A stretch of 11,544 bases of DNA from Pseudomonadota bacterium (lineage in GTDB: Bacteria > Pseudomonadota > Alphaproteobacteria > Caulobacterales > Caulobacteraceae). The position numbers and the translations under genes are program-made. How positions within the stretch are numbered: position 1 is the stretch's first letter; each line of letters opens with the position of its first letter. The stretch is taken from positions 1 to 11,544 of the forward strand of contig JAEYNH010000070.1 in NCBI GenBank assembly GCA_023412655.1. Reading direction: 5' to 3'. The notes beneath the pieces are model-generated. The model searched no databases and was not told the DNA's origin. It saw only the letters and a list, made by a program, of their open reading frames with translations. Below, in pieces: positions 1 through 6,411 of this stretch.

Positions 1-61
1 CCCCGTTGCCGCGGGGGTGGAGCCATGCAACTGATCAGCGATAACCAGGGCGGAGGCGCGC
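1..61 (+). other. Short upstream region with possible 3' end of a preceding gene
   Basis: Stops occur in two + frames, TGA at 32-34 and TAA at 42-44. Either could end an upstream gene cut by the window edge, but too few codons are present to recognise a protein. The TGA at 32-34 is in frame with the following SDR, so that gene cannot start further upstream. A GGAGG at 52-56 is the ribosome binding site of the SDR. Confidence 0.3.
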
Positions 62-910
62 ATGGCGGGTCGGTTGGACGGCAAGGTGGCGGTGGTCACC
101 GGCGGGGTTTCGGGCATTGGCCTGGGCACGGTCGAGCTGTTCGTCGCCGAAGGCGCGAAGGTGGTCGCCTGCGACATCCAGGATGAGAAGGGCCAAATCC
201 TGGAGCAGCGGTTCGGCGGCGCGGTGCGCTACGCCCGCTGCGACGTGACCTCCGAGGCCGAGATCGCCGCGGCCCTCGCCCTGGCCACGTCCGAATTCGG
301 CGGGCTGGACGTGCTGTTCAACAACGCCGGCATCTCGGACATGATGCGCACCGTGGCCGAGATCGAGCCCGAGCGCTGGAACTGGGTGTTCGACATCCTG
401 GTCCGCGGCCCGGCGCTCGGCATCAAGCACGCCACCCCGCTGATGCTGGAGCGCGGCGGGGGATCGATCATCAACACCGCCTCGATCGCCGGCCTTCAGG
501 CCGGCTGGGGTCCCCTCGCCTATTCCTCGGCCAAGGCGGCAGTGATCCACATGAGCCGGTGCGCGGCGGCCCAGCTGTCGCCGCAGAAGATCCGGGTCAA
601 CGCCATCTGCCCAGGCCTGATCGCCACCTCGATCTTCGGCGCTTCCCTGGGCCTGCCCCGCGAGGTCGCCGACCAGATGGCCGCACGGGTGGTCGAGAAC
701 GCGCCCAAGGCCCAGCCCATACCCAAGGCCGGCCTGCCCGAGGACATCGCCAAGGCGGCGCTCTACCTGGCCTGCGACGACAGCGCCTTCGTCACCGGCC
801 AGCATCTGGTGGTCGACGGCGGCATCACCGTCGGCTCGCGCCATTCGTGGGACCAGGCGGCGGCCTCTCCGCTCATGGAGCTGTTCGCGGACTTCGCGCC
901 GCCCGCATGA
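62..910 (+). CDS. SDR family NAD(P)-dependent oxidoreductase (classical type)
   Basis: A 282-residue classical short-chain dehydrogenase/reductase, a cytoplasmic enzyme that oxidises an alcohol or reduces a carbonyl with a nicotinamide cofactor. The substrate cannot be told from sequence. Visible motifs are the cofactor loop TGGVSGIG at 13-20, acidic D38 at the end of the second strand (favours NAD(H) over NADP(H)), CDVT at 60-63, NNAG at 87-90, catalytic S141, and YSSAK with Y154 and K158. The CPG segment and a C-terminal VDGG follow, then an extension of about 28 residues. At the place where classical SDRs carry the tetrad Asn (WxxVxxxN), this protein reads WNWVFDIL, giving Leu at 113. The ATG at 62 has a GGAGG five bases upstream, and an in-frame stop at 32-34 limits the start. 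Its stop overlaps the start of the downstream permease by four bases, so the two are likely co-transcribed and translationally coupled. Confidence 0.93.
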   Translation: MAGRLDGKVAVVTGGVSGIGLGTVELFVAEGAKVVACDIQDEKGQILEQRFGGAVRYARCDVTSEAEIAAALALATSEFGGLDVLFNNAGISDMMRTVAEIEPERWNWVFDILVRGPALGIKHATPLMLERGGGSIINTASIAGLQAGWGPLAYSSAKAAVIHMSRCAAAQLSPQKIRVNAICPGLIATSIFGASLGLPREVADQMAARVVENAPKAQPIPKAGLPEDIAKAALYLACDDSAFVTGQHLVVDGGITVGSRHSWDQAAASPLMELFADFAPPA

Positions 911-1830
911 CCGACGAGCCCGGCGGCGGCGCCGAGCAGGTCCGGCGGGGACTGACTCCCAACCTCGAGGGCGCCCTGTGGATGCTGGCCTCGGCGCTGG
1001 GATTCACGGTCATGACGACCCTGATCAAGTTCCTCGGCGAAGACTACCCGGCGGCCCTGCAGACCTTCTACCGCCAGGCGGCGGGCTTCGCCGTCCTGCT
1101 GCCGGTGATCCTGCGCCTGCGCAGCGCGGCGTACGTCACCACCCGCCCGGGCATCCTGTTCTTCCGCTCGGCGGCCGGGACGGTGGCCATGATCCTGTCC
1201 TTCTACGCCTTCCAGAAGCTGCCGCTGGCCGACGCCAATGCGCTGTCGTTCACCCGCACCCTGTGGCTCGTGCCGCTGGCGGCGCTGGTGGTGCGCGAAA
1301 CCATCGGGCCGTTGCGGATCGGGGCCGCGCTTGTCGGCTTCCTCGGGGTCCTGCTGATGATCCGCCCGGGGGCGGACGGCCAGTTCGACATGGGCCTGCC
1401 GGCCATGGCCATGCTTGCCTCCTCGTTCCTGTTCGCCCTGACCATCACCGGCATGAAGGTGATGACCCGCGACCACTCGCCAACCGTGCTGCTGGTGTGG
1501 GCCATGACCCTGGGCCTGATCTTCTCGATCCCGGGCGCCGTGCTCACCTGGCGCTGGCCGGAGCCGGTGGACCTGGTGCTGCTGTGCGCCATGGGCGTGA
1601 TGGGGACGATCACCCAGGCCTGCTACATCAAGGGCATGCAGCGGGGCGACGCGGCGGCCATGGCGCCCATCGACTACACCCGGCTGGTGTTCTCGGCGGC
1701 CGCCGGTTTCCTGCTGTTCCAGGAGATCCCCACGGCCTGGACCATGGCCGGGGCGGGCGTGGTGGTGGCCTCGACCCTGTTCATCACCTGGCGCGAGCAG
1801 CAGCTCGCGAGGATCAGTCGTCGGCCCTGA
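907..1830 (+). CDS. DMT superfamily permease (two EamA domains)
   Basis: A 307-residue inner-membrane protein of the drug/metabolite transporter superfamily. A hydrophilic N-terminus of about 20 residues is followed by roughly ten hydrophobic segments arranged as two EamA repeats, about 22-152 and 165-300. Family features include a first helix with LIKFLGEDYPA, FYRQ/FFRSA stretches, the FYAFQKLPLADANALSFTRTL block typical of RarD/YdcZ-like exporters, and MIRPG closing the first repeat. The second repeat ends in FLLFQEIPTAWTMAGAG. Members usually export amino acids, nucleotides or other small metabolites; the cargo here is unknown. ATG at 907-909 overlaps the SDR stop at 908-910 and no Shine-Dalgarno is evident, which suggests translation by coupling. 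The frame is open further upstream, but that part reads as an antisense-like arginine/glycine-rich shadow of the SDR. The 3' end overlaps the convergent DUF1232 gene by 17 bases. Confidence 0.92.
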   Translation: MTDEPGGGAEQVRRGLTPNLEGALWMLASALGFTVMTTLIKFLGEDYPAALQTFYRQAAGFAVLLPVILRLRSAAYVTTRPGILFFRSAAGTVAMILSFYAFQKLPLADANALSFTRTLWLVPLAALVVRETIGPLRIGAALVGFLGVLLMIRPGADGQFDMGLPAMAMLASSFLFALTITGMKVMTRDHSPTVLLVWAMTLGLIFSIPGAVLTWRWPEPVDLVLLCAMGVMGTITQACYIKGMQRGDAAAMAPIDYTRLVFSAAAGFLLFQEIPTAWTMAGAGVVVASTLFITWREQQLARISRRP

Positions 1831-2236
1831 GGTGCTTGATGGTCCTGCGGGCGGCTTCCTTGTGCCGGGGCTTCAGGTTCTTGCCGATGATGCTCATCAG
1901 CGCCGCGAACACAGCCGCATCGTCGGTGTAGCCGAGGCCGGCGATGAAATCGGGCACCGCGTCGGTGGGCAGGACGAAGTAGGCGAGGGCCGCCAGCATC
2001 ATCCCCTTGGCCGCGATGGGCGTCTCATCGTCCCTCGCGCAGAACCACACCGCGAGCGCCTCCCCCGCGAAGGGCACGCTGGCGGCGACCCTGCGGATCT
2101 TGGGCCAGAAGCCTCGGGCGACCCGCTCCTCGTTGAGCCTCATCACTGACGGAACGAGCGCGCGGTCGCGGGCGATCGGCCCCTGGGGATCGAAGCTGGA
2201 ATTGACGTGGGGTGACGCTTTTTCGCTGGCGCTCAT
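1814..2236 (-). CDS. DUF1232 (YkvA-like) protein
   Basis: A 140-residue protein with the YkvA/DUF1232 core at about residues 79-115. The diagnostic stretch is YFVLPTDAVPDFIAGLGYTDD at 86-106: a hydrophobic helix, then P-x-D-x-x-PDF, then GYxDD. This motif is found in small membrane-associated proteins of unknown biochemical role. The N-terminal 40 residues are polar and look disordered. Residues 54-66 and 79-90 are the hydrophobic stretches that may touch the membrane. I chose the ATG at 2236 because GAAGG lies nine bases upstream (2246-2250). An in-frame ATG at 2269 would add 11 residues but has no Shine-Dalgarno. The gene is divergent from the HSD10-like SDR and converges on the permease gene with a 17-base overlap. 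Confidence 0.85.
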   Translation of the reverse strand: MSASEKASPHVNSSFDPQGPIARDRALVPSVMRLNEERVARGFWPKIRRVAASVPFAGEALAVWFCARDDETPIAAKGMMLAALAYFVLPTDAVPDFIAGLGYTDDAAVFAALMSIIGKNLKPRHKEAARRTIKHLRADD

Positions 2237-2241
2237 CGGGC

Positions 2242-2265
2242 TAAGCCTTCGCCGAGTTGGGCTTA
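2242..2265. repeat. Small inverted repeat in divergent intergenic region
   Basis: TAAGCC at 2242-2247 is mirrored by GGCTTA at 2260-2265, with 12 bases between. It sits in the 50-base gap between the divergent DUF1232 and HSD10-like genes, where an operator for either gene could lie. A six-base arm is short, so chance is a real possibility. I could not identify convincing -35/-10 pairs in this gap. Confidence 0.25.
2246..2250 (-). promoter_or_regulatory. Shine-Dalgarno deciding the DUF1232 gene start
   Basis: Read on the - strand this is GAAGG, nine bases before the ATG at 2236. The alternative start at 2269 lacks such a site. Confidence 0.5.
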
Positions 2266-2286
2266 TCATAGGGGAGCGGAGCGCTC

Positions 2287-3069
2287 ATGGAACTGAATTC
2301 ATCCGTCGCCGCGGTGGTCACCGGCGGCGCCTCGGGCCTCGGCGAAGCCACGGCGCGCGCGCTCGCGGCCAAGGGCGTCAAGGTCGCCATCTTCGACATG
2401 AACGAGCAGAAGGGCGAAGCGGTCGCCAAGGAGATCGGCGGCGTCTTCTGCAAGGTCAACGTCACCTCCGAAGAGGACGTGGACGCCGGCTTCGCCAAGG
2501 CCCGCCAGGCGCACGGCCAGGAGCGCATCCTGGTCAACTGCGCCGGCACCGGCAACGCCATGAAGACGGCCAGCCGCGACAAGCAGACGGGCGAGACCAA
2601 GCACTTCCCGCTCGACGCCTTCAACATGATCATCCAGATCAACCTGGTCGGCACCTTCCGCTGCATCGCCAAGTCGGCGAAGGGCATGCTGGACCTGGAG
2701 CCCCTGGCCGACGGCGAGCGCGGGGCGATCGTGAACACCGCCTCGGTGGCGGCCGAGGACGGCCAGATGGGCCAGGCGGCCTATTCGGCGTCCAAGGGCG
2801 GCGTGGTCGGCATGACCCTGCCTATCGCCCGCGATCTGGCCGGCGACGGAATCCGGGTGAACACCATCCTGCCGGGCATCTTCAACACGCCGCTGATGCA
2901 GGGCGCCCCGCCGCAGGTCAAGGAGGCGCTGGCCGCCTCGGTCCCGTTCCCGAAGCGCCTGGGCAACGCCGAGGAGTACGCCCAGCTGGCTCTGACCATG
3001 ATCACCAACGGCTACTTCAACGGCGAGGACGTGCGCCTCGACGGCGCCATCCGCATGGCGCCCCGCTAA
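2287..3069 (+). CDS. 3-hydroxyacyl-CoA dehydrogenase type 2 / HSD10-like SDR
   Basis: A 260-residue SDR closely resembling the bacterial counterparts of 17-beta-hydroxysteroid dehydrogenase type 10, which oxidise short-chain 3-hydroxyacyl-CoA with NAD+ in beta-oxidation and branched-chain amino acid breakdown. Motifs: TGGASGLG at 12-19, D37 after strand two (NAD preference), NVT at 58-60, NCAG at 84-87, tetrad N119, S153, Y166 and K170. The insertion between strand four and helix four (about 90-112, with a polar DKQTGETKHFPL stretch), the segment ERGAIVNTASVAAEDGQMGQ, and a C-terminus ending DGAIRMAPR are hallmarks of this subfamily. ATG at 2287 is preceded by GGAG at 2278-2281 (five bases away). 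The gene stands alone and is followed by a strong terminator. The subfamily call is firm; the physiological substrate is inferred. Confidence 0.93.
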   Translation: MELNSSVAAVVTGGASGLGEATARALAAKGVKVAIFDMNEQKGEAVAKEIGGVFCKVNVTSEEDVDAGFAKARQAHGQERILVNCAGTGNAMKTASRDKQTGETKHFPLDAFNMIIQINLVGTFRCIAKSAKGMLDLEPLADGERGAIVNTASVAAEDGQMGQAAYSASKGGVVGMTLPIARDLAGDGIRVNTILPGIFNTPLMQGAPPQVKEALAASVPFPKRLGNAEEYAQLALTMITNGYFNGEDVRLDGAIRMAPR

Positions 3070-3093
3070 GCGGCCACCCCAGCTGATCGCAAG

Positions 3094-3124
3094 AGGCCTC
3101 CGGCGTCACCGCCGGAGGCCTTTT
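3094..3124 (+). terminator. Rho-independent terminator after the HSD10-like gene
   Basis: A perfect 12-bp stem (3094-3105 with 3110-3121) closes on a TCAC tetraloop at 3106-3109 and runs into TTTT at 3121-3124. It starts 24 bases after the SDR stop. The - strand side has only a poor T run, so it probably serves mainly the + strand, although it also sits downstream of the - strand secreted-protein gene. Confidence 0.88.
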
Positions 3125-3168
3125 CGCATTCGTCGCCCCTCGGGAGCGCAAGCCGCAGGCGTGCGCCG

Positions 3169-3513
3169 CTAGGACTCCGCCGGCTTCTGCGAGCGGCAGA
3201 TCCACGCGCCCTCGGCCTGGATGCGTCCGGCCCCCAGCGGGCAGACGGTCGGGCGCTTGTACTGGCCGGTGGCCTTCTTCCCGACCACCTGATGGCACTC
3301 GGCCCGGCTCTTGTCGACGTACTCGAGCGTGCCGCCACCCTTGTCCGCCGGCAGCGCAAAGCCGGCGGCCTGGTGCCGCTCGGGTGCGAAGCCATTGGCG
3401 TTGCAGTAGGCGGGCACGTCCACGTTCACCATCGCCGGCGGCGAATAGCCCTGAGCATGGGCGGCAGACGTCAAGAGAAGGGCCGCTGCAGCGGCCAGGG
3501 CCATATGGCGCAT
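3169..3513 (-). CDS. Small secreted four-cysteine protein, function unknown
   Basis: A 114-residue protein with a clear Sec signal peptide: MRHM, an alanine/leucine core at 5-18, and an AHA-Q cleavage site after residue 20. The mature part is about 94 residues and holds four cysteines (C37, C73, C91, C106), an even number fitting two disulfide bonds in the periplasm or outside the cell. The order is YCNANGF, AECHQVVG, PTVCPLGAGR and a C-terminal AEGAWICR. I recognise no family. ATG at 3513 is favoured because GGAGG lies seven bases upstream (3521-3525 on the + strand). The second Met (residue 4) is a less likely start. The gene lies 77 bases downstream of the HerA-like gene on the same strand and could be read through from it or have its own promoter. 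Confidence 0.8.
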   Translation of the reverse strand: MRHMALAAAAALLLTSAAHAQGYSPPAMVNVDVPAYCNANGFAPERHQAAGFALPADKGGGTLEYVDKSRAECHQVVGKKATGQYKRPTVCPLGAGRIQAEGAWICRSQKPAES

Positions 3514-3520
3514 GAGATGT

Positions 3521-3525
3521 CCTCC
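3521..3525 (-). promoter_or_regulatory. Strong Shine-Dalgarno of the secreted-protein gene
   Basis: GGAGG on the - strand, seven bases before the ATG at 3513, supports the first of two closely spaced Met codons as the start. Confidence 0.65.
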
Positions 3526-3590
3526 AACCTCGGCGCCGTCTTCTTCGCGGCGCTTACAGTGACGCTACCACCGTGACGACGCCGTGCAAG

Positions 3591-5045
3591 CTAGCGGCGG
3601 CGCACCCCGCCCAGGACACCGCGCATGATCTCCCGGCCGATCTGGTTGCCGATGGTGCGCAGCATCGAGTTGGCGAAGGTCTTGCCCATGTTCTGCAGGT
3701 CCGAAGTCTTCTCCCGCGCCGGCGCCCGGCCCCTTGCCGGCTGCGACGGCGCCCCGGCCGTGGCCGCGGTCTGCGCCGTCTTGCGCATCAGCATCTCGTA
3801 GGCGCTGTCGCGGTCCCGAAGCTGATCGTAGAGCCCGCGGACGGGGCTCTCCGCCATGACCTGGGCGCGCTCGGAGGGACTGAGCGGGCCGAGGCGCGAG
3901 GCGGGCGGCCGCACCAGGGTCTTCTGCACGACGGTCGGGGCGCCCTTCTCGTCCAGCACCGAAACCAGCGCTTCGCCGACACCCAGTCCCTGGATCGCCT
4001 GGGCGGTGTCGAAGGCCGGGTTCGGACGGAAGCTTCCCGCCGCCGCCTTCAGGCCGCGCTGCTCCACCGGAGTGTAGGCGCGCAGCGCGTGCTGGATCCG
4101 GTTGCCCAGCTGGCCCAGGACCGCGTCGGGGATATCGGCCGGGTTCTGGGTGACGAAGTAGACGCCGACACCCTTGGAGCGGATCAGCCGGACCACCTGC
4201 TCGACCTTCTCCAGCAGCGCCGGCGGCGCGTCCCGGAAGAGCAGATGCGCCTCGTCGAAGAAGAAGGCCAGGCGGGGCTTCTCCGGATCACCCACCTCGG
4301 GCAGCTCCTCGAACAGCTCCGACAGCAGCCAGAGCAGGAAGGTCGCGTAGAGCCGCGGATGCGAGATCAGCCGTTCGGCCGACAGGATGCTCACATAGCC
4401 GCGGCCGGCGCCGTCCGTGCGCATCAGGTCCGAGAGCTGCAGCGCCGGCTCACCGAAAAGGTTGGCGCCGCCCTGGTCTTCCAGCACCAGCAGCTTGCGC
4501 TGGATGGTGGCGACCGTGGCGTTGGAGATGTTGCCATACCGGGCGGACAACGCCTTGGCGTTCTCGGCCGCATAGGTGAGGGCGGCCTGCAGGTCCTTCA
4601 GGTCCAGCAGCAGCAGACCCTCCTCGTCGGCCGCACGGAAGACGACGGTGAGCACGCCCTGCTGCACCTCGTTCAGCTCCAGCATCCGGGAGAGCAGCAG
4701 CGGGCCCATCTCGGAGACCGTGGTGCGGACCGGATGGCCGGCCTCGCCGAACAGGTCCCAGAAGATCACCGGCGCTGCGGCCGGCTGCAGGTCGAGGCCC
4801 ATGGCCTGGGCCCGGGCCAGGAGCTTGTCGTTCAGTTGTCCGGCCGCCCCGATGCCAGAAAGGTCGCCCTTCACATCGGCCGCGAAGACCGGAACCCCGG
4901 CGTCGGAGAGCCCCTGCGCCAGCACCTGGAGCGTCACGGTCTTGCCCGTGCCGGTGGCGCCGGCGACCAGACCATGACGGTTCGCCCGATCGAGCCGCAG
5001 CTCCTCCGGATGGTCCGAGAAGCCGATCAGGACGCCGCCGGGCAT
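3591..5045 (-). CDS. HerA-like ATPase/helicase, DUF853 family
   Basis: A 484-residue P-loop ATPase of the FtsK/HerA clan, DUF853 type. It begins with the short strand GVLIGFSD and LRLDRANRHGLVAG, then Walker A GATGTGKT at 29-36. VFAADVKGDLSG (54-64) follows the P-loop strand, Walker B is LAFFFDEAHLLF at 259-270, and the sensor stretch VYFVTQNPADIP runs 294-305. GNRIQHALR at 313-321 carries the arginine expected to contact ATP of a neighbouring subunit. The C-terminal part has an Ala/Pro/Arg-rich linker and a basic tail ending GGVRRR. Archaeal HerA is a hexameric DNA translocase working with the nuclease NurA; no NurA-like gene is present here, and the role of the stand-alone bacterial family is not well defined. 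ATG at 5045 is chosen because GAGGAG lies seven bases upstream. An in-frame TTG at 5060 would overlap that site. The gene is divergent from the AI-2E family gene. Confidence 0.9.
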   Translation of the reverse strand: MPGGVLIGFSDHPEELRLDRANRHGLVAGATGTGKTVTLQVLAQGLSDAGVPVFAADVKGDLSGIGAAGQLNDKLLARAQAMGLDLQPAAAPVIFWDLFGEAGHPVRTTVSEMGPLLLSRMLELNEVQQGVLTVVFRAADEEGLLLLDLKDLQAALTYAAENAKALSARYGNISNATVATIQRKLLVLEDQGGANLFGEPALQLSDLMRTDGAGRGYVSILSAERLISHPRLYATFLLWLLSELFEELPEVGDPEKPRLAFFFDEAHLLFRDAPPALLEKVEQVVRLIRSKGVGVYFVTQNPADIPDAVLGQLGNRIQHALRAYTPVEQRGLKAAAGSFRPNPAFDTAQAIQGLGVGEALVSVLDEKGAPTVVQKTLVRPPASRLGPLSPSERAQVMAESPVRGLYDQLRDRDSAYEMLMRKTAQTAATAGAPSQPARGRAPAREKTSDLQNMGKTFANSMLRTIGNQIGREIMRGVLGGVRRR

Positions 5046-5052
5046 GGAAACA

Positions 5053-5058
5053 CTCCTC
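5053..5058 (-). promoter_or_regulatory. Shine-Dalgarno deciding the HerA-like gene start
   Basis: GAGGAG on the - strand, seven bases before ATG at 5045. It rules out the upstream TTG at 5060, which overlaps this site. Confidence 0.75.
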
Positions 5059-5139
5059 AAATGGCGGAAAGCTGGCGTCCGAGAAGCTAGCGGCGGGCCG
5101 TCAGGGCCGCCAGTCCTTCAGCTCCGAACGAACCTTTCA

Positions 5140-5166
5140 GAATTTTCCGGCAAAAAGGGCAAATTC
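5140..5166. repeat. AT-richer inverted repeat in the divergent intergenic region
   Basis: GAATTT at 5140-5145 and AAATTC at 5161-5166 are mirror copies separated by 15 bases. They sit in a locally AT-rich patch inside the 198-base gap between the divergent HerA-like and AI-2E family genes. A protein-binding site is possible. The arms are short and chance is not excluded. Confidence 0.25.
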
Positions 5167-5206
5167 GCTCCCACTCCAAGGCGAAGCCGGGTAGAGCACG
5201 CCCGAA

Positions 5207-5243
5207 TTGACGGCGGCGCCTCGGCCGCAGACAGTCCGATCCG
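5207..5243 (+). promoter_or_regulatory. Candidate promoter of the AI-2E family gene
   Basis: TTGACG at 5207-5212 matches the -35 consensus of the Caulobacter housekeeping sigma factor. A -10 at the usual spacing would fall at about 5229-5235, where the bases resemble no consensus well. Such a promoter would start transcription almost at the ATG (5244), which would suit the absence of a Shine-Dalgarno. The weak -10 keeps confidence low. Confidence 0.25.
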
Positions 5244-6365
5244 ATGCCCGCACCTGTCGCTGATACGGTTTCGCGCAACGCCCTCGTGATTTTGGCGGTG
5301 ATTGCGGGTGGGGCGACACTCCGCGCCCTCGCCGACATCCTCACGCCGCTGGCCCTTGCCATGTTCCTGGCCGTGATGATCGACGGCTTCGCCCGGGTGC
5401 TTCAGACCCACTTGCCGGGCGTTTCCAGACGGGCCGCCACGCCATTGGCGGTGATGCTGTCGGTGGCGATCTTCGGCGGCGCCGCCTTCTTCGTGGTGGA
5501 CAACGCCACCAGCTTCGCCGGCCAGCTGGTGTCCTATTCCTCGCGGCTGAACGGCCTGCTTGCCCGACTGGCGTCACTGGTCGGCATGGAAGTGCCGCCG
5601 ACCATCGAGCAGCTTGCCCACCAACTAAATCCGGCCAGCTACCTGGGCCAGGTGGCGCGCAGCCTCCAGGGTTTCGCCTCCACAGCGGTCTTCGTCCTGA
5701 TCTACCTCGGCTTCATCATCGCCTCCCGCCACGGCTGGGAACGCAAGGCGGTGAGCCTGTTCCCGCACCGGGAGGAGCGCCAGGAGGCGATGGCGGCCTT
5801 CCTTCGAATCCGCAACGGCGTCGAACAGTACCTATGGGTCCAGACCGTCACCGGCCTGATGATCGCCGTAGCCTCCTGGGCGGCGATGGCCGCCGTCGGC
5901 CTCGACAATGCGGTGTTCTGGGCGATCCTGATCTTCATCGCCTCGTACATCCCGATCGTCGGCGGCGTTGTCGGCGTGGCCATGCCGCCGATCTTCGCCC
6001 TGGTGCAGTTCGACACCCTCTGGCAGGCGATCGTGCTGCTGGCTGTCCTTCAGGCCGTGACGCTGTTCGTGGGCAACGTTGTCCAGCCGCGCATGCAAAG
6101 CCGCAGCCTGAACGTCGACCCCATTGTCCTGCTGCTCTCGCTAGCCTTCTGGAGCGTGGTCTGGGGCCTCACGGGCGCCTTCCTGTCCACGCCACTGGCC
6201 GTGATGATCATGGTCATCCTGGCTCAGTTCCCGGGAACCCGCTGGATCGCCGTGCTGCTGTCCGATGACGGGCACCCCGACCAGCTGGGCACAAAATCTC
6301 CTCAGGAGACCCCCGACGCCGACGGTTCCAAGCAACCCGCCGGCCGCCGTTCCAAACGTTCTTGA
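5244..6365 (+). CDS. AI-2E family transporter (TqsA/PerM-type membrane protein)
   Basis: A 373-residue polytopic inner-membrane protein of the AI-2E transporter family. Two adjacent hydrophobic helices at about 13-30 and 32-50, a third near 66-86, then an amphipathic soluble-looking stretch (about 90-140) are typical of the family. They are followed by a helix near 148-165 and a cluster of helices from about 200. Family signatures are YIPIVGGVVGVAMP at 235-248, VGNVVQPRMQSRSLNVDPIVLLLSLAFW around 275-305, and WGLTGAFLSTPLAVM. The last ~30 residues are polar and charged. Members include the AI-2 exporter TqsA and sodium/proton antiporter-like proteins; the cargo here is unknown. A stop at 5208-5210 in the same frame and no other start codon before 5244 fix the ATG, although no Shine-Dalgarno precedes it. 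The gene is followed by a 189-base gap before glutamate dehydrogenase. Confidence 0.9.
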   Translation: MPAPVADTVSRNALVILAVIAGGATLRALADILTPLALAMFLAVMIDGFARVLQTHLPGVSRRAATPLAVMLSVAIFGGAAFFVVDNATSFAGQLVSYSSRLNGLLARLASLVGMEVPPTIEQLAHQLNPASYLGQVARSLQGFASTAVFVLIYLGFIIASRHGWERKAVSLFPHREERQEAMAAFLRIRNGVEQYLWVQTVTGLMIAVASWAAMAAVGLDNAVFWAILIFIASYIPIVGGVVGVAMPPIFALVQFDTLWQAIVLLAVLQAVTLFVGNVVQPRMQSRSLNVDPIVLLLSLAFWSVVWGLTGAFLSTPLAVMIMVILAQFPGTRWIAVLLSDDGHPDQLGTKSPQETPDADGSKQPAGRRSKRS

Positions 6366-6381
6366 TTTCAGGGCTTATATC

Positions 6382-6411
6382 GTGACCTCGCGCTTCCTAT
6401 CTGAGGCTAGC
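6382..6411 (+). promoter_or_regulatory. Weak promoter candidate for the glutamate dehydrogenase gene
   Basis: GTGACC at 6382-6387 and GCTAGC at 6406-6411 lie 18 bases apart and partly resemble the Caulobacter-type TTGACG / GCTANA elements. A second AT-rich patch, TTATAT at 6375-6380, has no matching -35. Either would leave a leader of about 130-170 bases before the ATG at 6555. Confidence 0.2.

Noticed and set aside
35..844. A 269-codon - strand frame opposite the first SDR
   Set aside because: The + strand encodes a complete SDR with all cofactor motifs. The antisense product is Gly/Asp/Arg/His-rich with no motif.
559..906. In-frame 116-codon upstream extension of the permease
   Set aside because: The translation is an Arg/Gly/Pro-rich shadow of the SDR. 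The EamA homology begins after the ATG at 907, and the ATGA overlap is a standard operon junction.
2247..2348. Ten-base inverted match between CTTCGCCGAG (2247-2256) and CTCGGCGAAG in the SDR 5' end
   Set aside because: The second copy encodes the conserved cofactor-loop region, and short GC-rich matches are frequent here. No compact structure results.
2007..3086. A 359-codon + strand frame across the DUF1232 and HSD10-like genes
   Set aside because: It lies out of frame with the HSD10-like SDR and is strongly Arg/Gly-rich. It spans both a divergent promoter gap and another gene.
3573..5090. A 505-codon + strand frame opposite the HerA-like gene
   Set aside because: It is the reverse-strand shadow of a clear Walker A/B ATPase. 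Its composition is Arg/Gln/His-rich and it has no domain signature.
5092..5111. GC-rich hairpin between the HerA-like and AI-2E genes
   Set aside because: A five-base stem with a bulge and no T run, at the 5' ends of divergent genes. Neither a terminator nor a known regulatory fold.
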